Part shown: piece after piece, positions 21,911-31,493 of the stretch | How the letters are laid out: each line of letters begins with the position of its first letter | Numbering within the stretch: the first letter of the stretch is position 1 | Translations under genes and position numbers: made by a program | DNA from: Miscanthus floridulus | Taxonomy: Eukaryota > Streptophyta > Magnoliopsida > Poales > Poaceae | DNA: 64,000 bases | Assembly (NCBI RefSeq): GCF_019320115.1 | Contig: NC_089584.1 | Span: 73,315,533-73,379,532 of the forward strand | Reading direction: 5' to 3' | The notes under the pieces: model-generated | What the model was told of the DNA's origin: nothing | The model's database searches: none | Seen by the model: the letters and a program-made list of their open reading frames with translations, nothing else

Positions 21911-23072
21911 TGCACCCCCCACTTATATGACATGTCTCTCCTTCGAGCTATCTAAGGTAAAAGTTGATTGGCATGACATACATCCTTGCTAAGGACATGG
22001 TTAGTGCATCTAGTCACATTTTCAATCTCATTAGGACCTTTCAAGTGGTTCTATGTTATTAGGCTCATTCATGAAAATCAAATGAATTTGATGTTTATAT
22101 GGTATCACTATTGCTTCTATGCTTGACTTAATCTAGTGGTAACATATGACATGTTTGTGAGCTTGTAAACCTAGTGTTTAATCTAGAATATGAGCTATAA
22201 ATGTTTAACTCAACATGGTACAAGATAACCCTTATTTGAAGGTGTGAAGAAGCTTGTCCTTGGATCAAACCGAGTTAAATATCTTGGCATATATTCTAGT
22301 TTGAACCAAATTTGGAATTTTGATCCTCATCTCATTGATTGACATTGATAATCTTGACCCTACAAGTAATACTATCTATATTTTGAACCTTTGCGGTCAT
22401 TGATGACAAAGGAGAGAGAAACAAAGATAGTAGTAAAGATAGTGAAAAAGGAGGAGAAATATCATAAAGGAAGAGAAACATAAATATATCTTGATATATG
22501 ACATAGGGGGAGAGATATGACAAAGAAAAGGGATCAACTAAAAACTTTTGAGCACATAAGTAGGGGGAGCAAGCTCATGAACTTGTATGGTGCATTTGAA
22601 TGTGCATTTCATATGTTTGCTTGCATGGCACAAGTTTTAAAATTTAATATCTATGCTTGTGTGGTGTATGCTAGTTGTCGGTTTGAATGATAAAATGAAA
22701 ACTAGCATATATAGGATATCTAGTGATTTCACTTCTAAATATTTCCAAGTGGTATTGAGCTAACCATGGTGCTAAGGATGGTATATTGGTGCACTCCAAT
22801 TGGTATCATGCTTTAAAGGTCCATCTTTTATACCTTAGCATCATTTGGTAGACATTATCTCCTATATTTCCTATCTAAGCATATGTGCAAGCTACTATCC
22901 AAACTCTTAGCACATATGTAGGGGGAGCAATTGCTACCATTTAGGGTTCATGAAACTTGTCCATATCTTTTTACAAATGGTAAATATGCTTGGGCAAGCA
23001 ACATGGATTTAATTGAATTTCAATTCATATCTTTGTGAAAGGGTTGTCATCAATTACCAAAAAGGGGGAGAT
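21911..23072 (+). other. 3' non-coding region and polypurine tract of element A
   Basis: No ORF of note. It contains a 20-base repeat of the 5' LTR/PBS edge (22029-22048) and three PPT-like GGGGGAG motifs (about 22507, 22564, 22921). The genuine PPT AAAAAGGGGGAGAT (23059-23072) abuts the 3' LTR and primes plus-strand synthesis. Confidence 0.8.
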
Positions 23073-23158
23073 TGAAAGCTCTAGTTTGATTTTGGTAAAT
23101 TGATAAAAGCCTAAGTGCTAACCTAGTTTATCAAGTGATCATGAGATAGGTAGCACAT
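23073..23158 (+). repeat. First 86 bp of the element A 3' LTR, cut by element B
   Basis: It is identical to the start of the 5' LTR except at two positions, then breaks off after TAGCACAT where element B's TGAAAGG begins. The rest of this LTR should lie beyond element B's 5' LTR, outside the window. Confidence 0.9.
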
Positions 23159-23880
23159 TGAAAGGATCAAGATGCCCAAGAGGGGGGGTGAATTGGGCTA
23201 ATTCGAAATTCTCTTGCAATAAACAAATCCTACGGATAGCCCAATTAACCCCTTGTGCCTAGAAAAGTGTTTCTATCAAACTAATGCACAACGAACTCAC
23301 CACCTATGTTCCAACCTTACTCAAGCAAGCAATTCTATGGATGTGAAACAAGTATTGAATTGCTCAAAGTAAATACTCAAAGTAAGTGCTCAAAGTAAAT
23401 AGGGAGAGAGAGGAACGCGGCGATGTTTTGCCGAGGTATCGAAGAGTCGCCACTCTCCACTAGTCCTCGTTGGAGCACCCGCGCAAGGGTGTAGCTCCCC
23501 CTTGATCCGCGCAAAGATCAAGTGCTCTTTACGGGTTGATTCTTCGACACTCCGTCGCGGCGAATCACCCAAAGCCGCTCACAACTTGAGTTGGGTCACC
23601 CACAAGCTCCGCCGGGTGAACACCAAACTCCCAATCACCACCAAGCCGTCTAGGTGATGGCGATCACCAAGAGTAACAAGCACGAACTCTCACTTGACCA
23701 CGCGAAGCCTAATGAGAAGATGGATGCACACTTTGCTACTCTTGATTTGCTAGTGAGGCTACTCTCTTGGATTCTCAAATCACAAACACCTCACTAGGAC
23801 CTTGCTCTTCTTGGCACTCACAAACGTGTTTCTCAACTGTTGGAATGAGCAAAAGATACTCCACTCACGAGTGGAGCTTC

Positions 23881-23888
23881 TATTTATA
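23881..23888 (-). promoter_or_regulatory. TATA box of the element B LTR
   Basis: TATAAATA on the minus strand, in CCTTATAAATAGAAG. It lies mid-LTR, just downstream of the palindrome array, as expected for the U3 core promoter. Confidence 0.7.
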
Positions 23889-23929
23889 AGGCAGCCTGAA
23901 AAACTAACCGTTATGAGCTTCTGCGGGGT

Positions 23930-24300
23930 GACCGGACGCTCCGGTCGTGATGACCGGACGCTCCGGTCAGTTCAACCCGCGAACCAGTTTTCAAGTGATG
24001 ACCGAACGCTGCCAGGGTCCGGTCAGTACCGACCGGACGCGTCCGGTCGCTCTTGGATGCTTACTGTAAACGACCGGACGCTGGATACACAGGGTCCGGT
24101 CACACTGACCGGACGCGTCCGGTCACTCTTTTCCAAATCTGGACCCTTACTGGAGTCGACCGGACGCTAGCCCTCAGCGTCCGATCACACAACCTTCCAG
24201 CGTTCGGTCACAACAGACTTAACCACCTCAGTCAAACGAACTGACCGGACCCTGTGGCCAGCGTCCGGTCGCACCGGAGCCAGCGTCCGGTCAGTGTTTG
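23930..24300. promoter_or_regulatory. GACCGGACGCGTCCGGTC palindrome array in the U3 of element B
   Basis: Perfect 18-bp palindromes lie at 24031-24048 and 24107-24124, with many variants (GACCGGACGCTCCGGTC, GACGCTGCCAGGGTCCGGTC, GCCAGCGTCCGGTC). The array ends 41 bp upstream of the TATA box on the minus strand, the same arrangement as in element A. Confidence 0.55.
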
Positions 24301-24732
24301 ACCCTCCATTCACTTTCAACTTTAGAACATATGTGAATGAAGTTTGCTCCAAAGGATCTTAGGCATTCATAGGAGCTACCTAGAGCTAGTTTTAACAAGT
24401 GTGCACCACACCTAACTCACTAGACTCAACTAGGTCAAGCTATTCGTTCATACCCCCCTTCATAGTACGGCCAAAGGAAAAAACAAAGTCCTAAACTACT
24501 CTAAGTGTCTCTCCAACTCCAATCGACACTTAAAACTAGTTATCCTTAACCTTGTCGTCCATCCTTTGAAAACCGAAACGATTTCCATCGTAGGGGCATG
24601 ACAACCTCGATTGCCCAATCGATCTCCATTACCATGACCTAACTTAATTGCCTCTGCAAAACACACGTTAGTCATAGTAATCTTGTATTGACATTAATCA
24701 CCGAAATCCAACTAGGGGCCTAGATGCTTTCA

Positions 24733-24746
24733 ATCTCCCCCTTTTT
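24733..24746 (-). other. Polypurine tract of element B
   Basis: On the minus strand AAAAAGGGGGAGAT directly precedes the TGAAAG LTR start, the same tract as in element A. Confidence 0.85.
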
Positions 24747-25227
24747 GGTGATTGATGACAATACCACCTCGAGTATGTTATGGAGTGAGGTTTTTGACGG
24801 GCTTGGTTCATATAAGCTTTTGTCAATAAGAACCAAAGAGTTAGTCAAGCTTATATGACCCAAGCCAACACAATGTACTCAAAGGATATGAATTAAGCAT
24901 GAGTACTAATTACAAAGCTCATTTGCTTCGAAGTATGACCGCGGAAGCAAAGGGCAAATGAGCATTACTCAAGTGATATGACATATAGATAAAGCAAAGT
25001 AGAAATCACACATGTCAAATATCACAATCACGTAGATAGCACTATCACATATATATAATAGTATGCATGAAAGTAAACACACGAATGCATAAGTAATAGT
25101 GTATCACACAAATGAAACTCCAAATGTATATAATAAGCTAATACTAGATAACTAGCCCCCCTAAAACTCGCTCCCCCTGAGTCTACATACTCAAACCCTC
25201 TCCCCCTTTGGCGTCAAACACCAAAAC

Positions 25228-27651
25228 CTAAGGGTCGGACGGCGGGGCTGCAGCGGACGAGTCGGGCGCTGAAGTACGTGGAGCAAGATGGAACTGGGCG
25301 GCATCATCATCTGATCCTGAGCTCTGAACTGACTGACCCTCTGAAGTAGGCAGTGTCGCTGAAGCGGTCTGGGTCTGAGCTGGGGCTGGTGCTGCCTGTG
25401 ACGCTGCAAGTAAGTCTGTCGTAGGATCTGACGAGGCGACAGACGAGGGGAGCCTCTGAGTAGTCATGATAGCTGGAGCTGCTGTAGATGGACCGGCAGT
25501 GTGCATGTGAGGCGGAGTAGGCATGCCGGTCAACTCGCTGAATGATGCTCCAAGACTCCTGGAGACTGACGACTCAGGCACGAACAGCGAGGAAGACTGC
25601 TCTGGTGTAAAGCCCGTCTGAAAAGGCGTGAACTGCGGGGCAACACCCGGTGAGGCTAACCACTGGGACACCTGTACTGGAGGTGACGTGAACTGAACTG
25701 GAGGCTGTCCCTGACTCTAAAGCCCGATGGGCTGTACTGCTGGAGTCGTCGAAGTGGTAGGAGGCTGTGCAAGCTGGGGCGAAGGCTGTGGCATTGGGAC
25801 CCCAATAGCTGTCACTACATGCTGCATGAATCCCATGAGCTGCTGCTGCATTAGTAGCTGCTGGTGCTGAAGGAGCTGCTGCTGCCGCTGGAACTCGTCC
25901 TGACGAGCCTGAAACTGTGCGAAGTTGGCAGCTGTCTCCTGTGCCTGTCGTGTCTGATCCTGCTGCATCCGCTCAAGAATAGCAATGAGAGCGGGGTCTG
26001 TCTGTGGAGCAGGTGGAGCAGAACTGGAGCTACCGGCCTCTGCATCGTGTCTGCGTGGAGGCATCTGAGGTATAGGCTGGTAGTCGTCGTCGGAGCTATC
26101 ACTGTACTCGCTCACCTCCTGCTGTGCCTCTAGCTCCTCCTCCTCAGTAGCAGCAATCCCTCTGATGATCTCATCCTGCTGAGCTGCAGACTTTGGCACG
26201 TCGGGGCGACGGCTAGGCTGACTGGGTGCCTGAGGAGTGGCGTGTCTGATCCGCTGTGACAGGTTGTAAGCTGGGAACTCTGTGGTGGCACCTGTATACT
26301 CATCCATCATGCCAGGGGGCTTATCCATCACAACTCTGTGAATGAGGAAGGTGATCCAGTGAGCATAGGGAAGCTGCCTGCGACCCTTGAATCCCTCAGC
26401 TATAGTATCCTCCATCTCAGAAAGAAGGAGGTCCCAGATGTCAAACACTATCATCTGCATGATGGCATTGAGAAGCCAGAGCTATAAGCGAGTCAGGCCC
26501 TCCCTGTATCCCAACCGGGGAAGCAGTGTCCTCCTGATGATGGCCTCTAGTATCCTCGCTGTAGGAGTCAAGTCACTGGGGTTCCTGCTCGACCCCTCAC
26601 CAAACGGCTCCTTGAAGCAATGCCGCACTAAATCTGTAGGGGGTACCAACCCTCCATGGGGACGCCTGGGAGGTCCCTGCTGTCCATAGCAAACCTCATG
26701 CATCTTTACAGGCTGCTCCTGTAGTCTCAGTATCTCCCTGGCTCTGCCACTAGTCACTCTGTGGTCTTTGCCGTTGAAAGCAAAGTGAATGAATCTGTGA
26801 TGAGGATCAACATAGAGCGAGGCATAAAACTGACAGACCCAAGAAGGTACATATATCCCTGTCCGTCCAATCAGATCTGACAGTCCTGGCAAATATGACA
26901 AGTATTGCCGAATGCCCTCTCCGGCTGCTGCCACAATAGACTCTATCTGACAGACCCTCTGTGATCTGAACACTGCCCCACTGTTAAGATATGCATTGTA
27001 GAAATCCTCATGCAGTGGCGTGTAGAACCCCTCAGCTGCTCTCTCATCCCTCCTCGGAGGAAACCATATCTCAAACTCAACAAACCGCAGCTGCTGAACC
27101 TGCCTGGCTGTAGCGGCCCTCAAGTCGAGGTGTACCACTGGAGGCGGACCCTCTGGTCTGGGCGGGGGACGTGAACCCCTGCGCCGTGTAACTGGCCTCG
27201 GTGGAACTGCAGCACTGGTACGACTCGAGCGGCGTAGCTGAGGTGCCGGCTCGGTCTCCTGACTCTCCTGAGTCTCCTGGGCTAGCTGAGGCTCTGCTGG
27301 TGGGGGCTACTCCTGTGCTGACGGACCCTCCTCAATGGCAACCCGTCGTCCTGCCAACGTGGCAGTCCCAGCTGGACTACCATGACGACGCTCAGCCTCC
27401 TCAATCGCAGCTCTGACTGCGGGTGAAACTGGCTGATCTGCAATGACAACTCCGCTGCGGGTACCACCTCTCTCGGCACGCTCTGCGGCCTCTGCAACAG
27501 CTGCTGCTCTCGCTGTCTCGGCGTCGGGGTACTTCCGCTTCTTGGATGTTACTTGCTTGGTTGACTTGCCTTTGGATCCGGCTGGCTGTCGAGGCGGGGG
27601 CCTCCGATCATCATCACCTGGACCACCACCAACATTCTTGGTGCGAGCCAT
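25228..27651 (-). pseudogene. Env-like extra ORF of element B (copy 1), three TAG codons
   Basis: The frame runs 807 codons from ATG 27651 to TAG 25228-25230. Residues 1-150 are basic and low-complexity, with an NLS-like KKRKYPD. About 170-400 is a globular part (FVEFEIWFPPRR, YVPSWVCQFYASLYVD, LPYAHWITFLI) resembling the domain annotated as putative plant transposon protein in Sirevirus third ORFs. About 480-570 is Glu/Gln-rich with a predicted coiled coil (RQDEFQRQQQLLQHQQLL). The tail is rich in Pro, Ser, Thr and Gln. No signal peptide or membrane segment is evident, so envelope is a positional name only and the function is unknown. In-frame TAGs lie at 27307, 26482 and 25717; copy 2 has CAG at each. 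Confidence 0.75.
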
Positions 27652-28477
27652 CTGAACTGACAAGATGGTGAACTGTCGCTGATGAAGATCAACTGTCAAA
27701 CTGCTGCTTTCGAGGCTTGGCCTCGATCCTTACTCGCGAGCTTGGCTCCGAGTTTACTGCCAACTGCCAGACGAAACACAACGGAACCGACTCGCTGCAC
27801 GATAGAATAGATGGATATACAAATAAATACCATATATCTAATAGATGCGAAATCCTAATAGAGAAAGCAATGTAGATGCGAAATTGAATCGTATGGCTTT
27901 CTACCTGACAAAACGCGAACCGAGAAGAGGTAAGATATCACGCGGGGGATTCTCGGAACCGGGCTAGGGTTAGGTCAAACGCCCTGAATGCAATGGGGAA
28001 TCAGTGCGATTAGAATTTGATCTAGGTCACAATTGAGATCAAGATTGAAATACAAAGATTGCCATACCAATCAATGGGAGGATAGCCCTGGGCAACGATT
28101 GGGCAGCGAGGTGACCGGCGAGGTGCAGCAGAGGCGAGCTGGCGCGGTGGCTCGGCTGGAGCGCGACTGGCGAGCGGGGGCCGAGCGTGGAGGCGCGGCG
28201 AGGCGAAGGCACGACGGCGCGGCTAGTCAGGCGCACGGTGGCACGGGCGCAGGCTGACCGGAGAGGTGGCGCGTGGCTGGGCTGCGACGGTGGCTCGGGC
28301 TAGGGCACGGCTGCGCGGGCGCGAGGTGAGGCGCGAGGAGGCGGCGGCGCAACGGTGCGGCGGCGACTTGGGCGCGGCGGCGGCTCGGCGAGGCAGCGGC
28401 GGCGTGGCTTGGCGAGGCACGTGGGCTAGGGCACGGCGGCGGCTCGGGCTGAGGTCAAAGAAGAAAAGGAGACCCGG
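27652..28477 (-). promoter_or_regulatory. Leader region of the env-like ORF: GC-rich part and possible 5' UTR intron
   Basis: Below the TATA-like box the minus strand is very GC-rich (28040-28460), then changes to ordinary composition. A CAG/GTAGAAAG donor-like site near 27907 and a TGCAG acceptor-like site near 27798 could bound a small intron. No ORF with recognisable content lies here. The reading as a leader is inferred from position. Confidence 0.35.
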
Positions 28478-28485
28478 ATATATAA
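28478..28485 (-). promoter_or_regulatory. Internal TATA-like box upstream of the env-like ORF
   Basis: TTATATAT on the minus strand (GGGGGTTATATATCCGGG), 61 bp downstream of the internal palindrome array and about 830 bp upstream of the env-like ATG. The array-to-TATA layout copies that of both LTR promoters. Confidence 0.45.
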
Positions 28486-28546
28486 CCCCCAACACGCGAC
28501 AGAGAAGGAAACGGGAAAAGAGTCCTTAAGACGCGCGAGATCCACT

Positions 28547-28843
28547 GACCGGACGCTCCGGTGGTAGCGACCGGACGCTACCACCCAGCGTCCGGTCGAT
28601 TCCAGAGAGGTCCAAATCCTCTGGAATCGCGACCGGACGCGTCCGGTGGTCCATGACCGGACGCAGGCAGGGTCCGGTCAGTACAACTTTGTCATCCTCC
28701 GATCGATCGGACGCTGAGCCCTTTCTGACCGGACGCACAGACACAGCGTCCGGTCACTCCTTCAACAGCAGTTCACCTCCTGTGAACTGACCGGACGCTG
28801 GACAGCAGCGTCCGGTGCAGCGTCCGGTGCAGCGTCCGGTGCA
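28547..28843. promoter_or_regulatory. Internal palindrome array of element B
   Basis: Motifs include GACCGGACGCTCCGGT (28547), GACCGGACGCGTCCGGT (28631, 17 of 18 palindrome positions) and three tandem CAGCGTCCGGTG 12-mers near the end. It lies between pol and the env-like ORF. Copy 2 has one fewer 12-mer and a replaced segment (28682-28722 against 61453-61479). Confidence 0.6.
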
Positions 28844-29228
28844 CCTTTTCCAGCAATTCTTCAACATACCTTCGCGCTACCTGTTCCCAATCAAGTCCCA
28901 ACTTGAATAAGATCCAAATAAACACCAATTGGGACTGATGTGAGTGACCTCTCTCAAACCCTCATATTTTTCAAAATATTTTGCCTTAGGCTATAATTCT
29001 TTTTAAGAAAATAGGCAACAAGAGGGCAAATGGAACAAAATGACAAAACAACATTCATGCATATGTAATACTTGTAAGTGAATCTAGTTGCTTGTCAAGT
29101 TTGATCCAAGGTTAAGCTTCTTCACACGCTTTTCGGCGGTTATCTTAACCATGTTAGACAAGCCCTATATGCATTGCCACAAATTAAACATGTTGTATTT
29201 TACAATGAATGCAAGGGACAACACAAGC

Positions 29229-30889
29229 TCAATTTTTTGTGAAGTTACTAAAATCAAGTACATTGAGCTCGTTCCGCAATCTACAAAATGTAGCTTCATC
29301 TAGCGGTTTAGTGAAGATATCCGCTAATTGATCTTCGGATCTTACACCTTCTAGTGATATATCATTTTTAGCTACATGATCTCTTAGAAAGTGATGGCAG
29401 ATATCTATATGCTTGGTGCGAGAGTGTTGAACCGGATTATTTGCAAGTTTTACCGCACTTTCATTGTCGCACAAAAGAGGTACTTTCTTTAGAACTACTC
29501 CATAGTCTAGTAAAGTTTGTTTCATGTATAATATTTGTGCACAACAAGCACCCGCGGCAATGTATTCTGCTTCGGCGGTGGACAAAGCCACACTATTTTG
29601 TTTCTTGGAGGACCAAGACACAAGTGATCTACCAAGCAAATGGCACCCTCCGGATGTGCTCTTTCTATCAACTTTGCATCCGGCGTAGTCCGAATCGGAA
29701 TAGCCAAGTAATTCAAATAAAGCTCCTTTGGGATACCAAAGGCCAATGCTTGGTGTGTGCTTAAGATACCTAAGGATTCTTTTTACGGCAATTAAATGTG
29801 TTTCCTTAGGACTAGCTTGAAATCTAGCACACATACACACACTAAACATGATGTCGGGCCTAGATGCGGTTAAATATAACAAGCTACCAATCATAGAACG
29901 GTAGAGAGTTTGATCAACCGAGTTACCTCCCTCATCTAGGTCGAGATGTCCATTGGTAGGCATTGGGGTCTTGATTGGCTTACATTCATCCATCTTGAAT
30001 CTCTTGAGAAGGTCTTTTGTGTATTTCTCTTGAGAGATGAAGATGCCTTCTTTCATTTGCTTGACTTGAAAACCAAGAAAGAATGTAAGCTCACCAATCA
30101 TTGACATCTCGAACTCCTTAGACATCAATTCACCAAATTCTTTGCATGAGTCTTCATTTGATGATCCAAAGATGATATCATCAACATATACTTGACAAAT
30201 GAAGATATGCCCATCAAGCTTCTTGGTGAATAGTGTGGTGTCGACCTTCCCAATGGTGAAGCCCTTCTCAATAAGGAAATCCCGAAGGCGCTCATACCAA
30301 GCTCTTGGGGCTTGCTTAAGCCCATATAGTGCCTTGGACAACCTATAAACATGATTAGGATATCTAGGGTCTTCAAACCCGGGAGGTTGATCAACATAGA
30401 CTAGTTCATTAATAAAGCCATTTAAGAATGCACTTTTCACATCCATTTGATATAGTTTCATTTCATGATGTGATGCATATGCAAGAAGGATACGGATGGC
30501 TTCTAATCTTGCAACCGGTGCAAAGGTTTCTCCAAAATCTAAACCTTCAACTTGAGAGAACCCCTTTGCCACTAGTCTTGCCTTGTTCCTCACAACAACA
30601 CCTTGATCATCTTGCTTGTTGCGGAACACCCACTTTGTTCCAATGACTCTTGCATCTTTTGGTCGCTCTTCAAGATTCCAAACTTCATTGCGAGTGAAGT
30701 TGTTCAACTCTTCATGCATGGCATTGATCCAATCCGAATCTTTAAGAGCATCTTCTACCTTGGTAGGCTCATAGCAAGAGACAAAGGAGTGATGAGCAAT
30801 AAATGAAGTAAGTTTTTGAGATCGAGTCATCACCCCCTTTGTTGGACTCCCTATGATGAGATCTTGTGGATGATCTTGTAGGAGAGGTG
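29229..30889 (-). pseudogene. pol: Element B pol (RT and RNase H), cut at the duplication junction
   Basis: An open frame from the junction to stop 29229-29231. RT is complete in outline: [44 protein letters not shown] and [10 protein letters not shown]. RNase H has [29 protein letters not shown] and [13 protein letters not shown]. The conserved histidine motif reads [10 protein letters not shown] here and [10 protein letters not shown] in copy 2, a C-to-T change at a CpG (about 29399). Gag, protease and integrase are absent because the sequence switches at 30889. Confidence 0.9.
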
Positions 30890-30890
30890 T
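30889..30890. other. Junction of the ~32.76-kb direct duplication
   Basis: Copy 1 reads GTAGGAGAGGTGT then GGGCTAGGGTTC. Copy 2 at 63645 reads GTAGGAGAGGTGT then ATTTCTTCTATTG and stays in the pol frame. No clear microhomology is visible. The sequence after 30890 leads through 32765 into the second copy. Confidence 0.85.
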
Positions 30891-31483
30891 GGGCTAGGGT
30901 TCATCACACGTGGATTTAAGGTGAATCCGACAACATCTAAACAAGGCCTAGCGTTGTTCGTTTCAAACATGAGAGAATAATTTAACGATATGTCACACTA
31001 GAGACAGAAAGGTTTATGGGGTCCTTGGATTTGAAACGTGCATTAGTTTAACGTTAAAAGTTTGGACGGCTGTTTAAAGTGAAGCTATAGTGCGTTGTCA
31101 AGCTCAGGTTAGCAGTTTCCTTGTGTATTCCTTTTTGTTTCTTATAACAAGATTTGGCTACACAGGTTTTGTTTAAAACATTTACCATTCCTCCACTACT
31201 AGTACTAGTTAAAAATTTGGGAAGTGGGACACGTGGTGGCAAAGATATATATAAACAACATATGCTCGCCATGATTATGCACAGGGTTGAAAATTTCTTT
31301 TCACTTTCCCTTTTTAATTTTCTTTTCACTTGCTTGTACTTAATTTTCTTATGATATACTTTATTTTCTCTTGCATGCTTCACCTGTTTGCAACGAAGGA
31401 ATAAAAAAAAGAATAAGGTGGCTTCTTCAGTTCAACTTGCTAGTCAATGCTGAACGCACAAACTTGTAACTGAAGGAGGAGGA
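30890..31483. other. Spacer between the copies, no gene seen
   Basis: Near its start CATCTAAACAAGGCC (about 30935-30949) is the terminal repeat of a Tourist-like MITE whose body is missing or diverged. A TATATATAAAC motif lies near 31245. Only short meaningless ORFs occur. Confidence 0.5.
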
Positions 31484-31493
31484 TTACTGGATT

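Larger units (their letters stand above)
14635..23158 (+). mobile_element. SIRE/Maximus-type Ty1/copia retrotransposon A, 3' LTR interrupted by element B
   Basis: It comprises a 5' LTR 14635-16540, a PBS, gag, pol in the order protease-integrase-RT-RNase H (copia order), a 1.16-kb 3' region, a PPT at 23059-23072, and an 86-bp start of the 3' LTR. The first 86 bp of the two LTRs differ at two positions (ACCC/AGCC and TTATT/TTATC). gag-pol carries nine internal nonsense codons and a 1-bp deletion, so it is non-autonomous. It lacks an env-like ORF. Confidence 0.9.
23159..24732 (-). repeat. 3' LTR of element B (1574 bp)
   Basis: Bounded by TGAAAG (23159) and CTTTCA (24732) on the plus strand, with the PPT directly beyond 24732. 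U3 runs from 24732 down to the TATA box near 23888. R and U5 follow down to 23159. Confidence 0.9.
23159..30889 (-). mobile_element. SIRE/Maximus-type Ty1/copia element B (copy 1), truncated at the duplication junction
   Basis: On the minus strand it has pol, then a palindrome array and GC-rich leader, an env-like ORF, a PPT and a 3' LTR. An extra ORF after pol places it in the Sirevirus (SIRE/Maximus) group. The 5' LTR, gag and the front of pol are missing because the sequence switches at 30889. It is inserted in the 3' LTR of element A in the opposite orientation. Confidence 0.9.

Noticed and set aside
23930..24300. CRISPR-like reading of the repeated CCGGACGC arrays
   Set aside because: The DNA is plant, the repeats are degenerate and irregularly spaced, and they lie within LTR U3 regions.
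28033..28529. Ala/Arg-rich open frames on both strands of the GC-rich leader in element B
   Set aside because: Overlapping frames on both strands with no motif. They reflect base composition.
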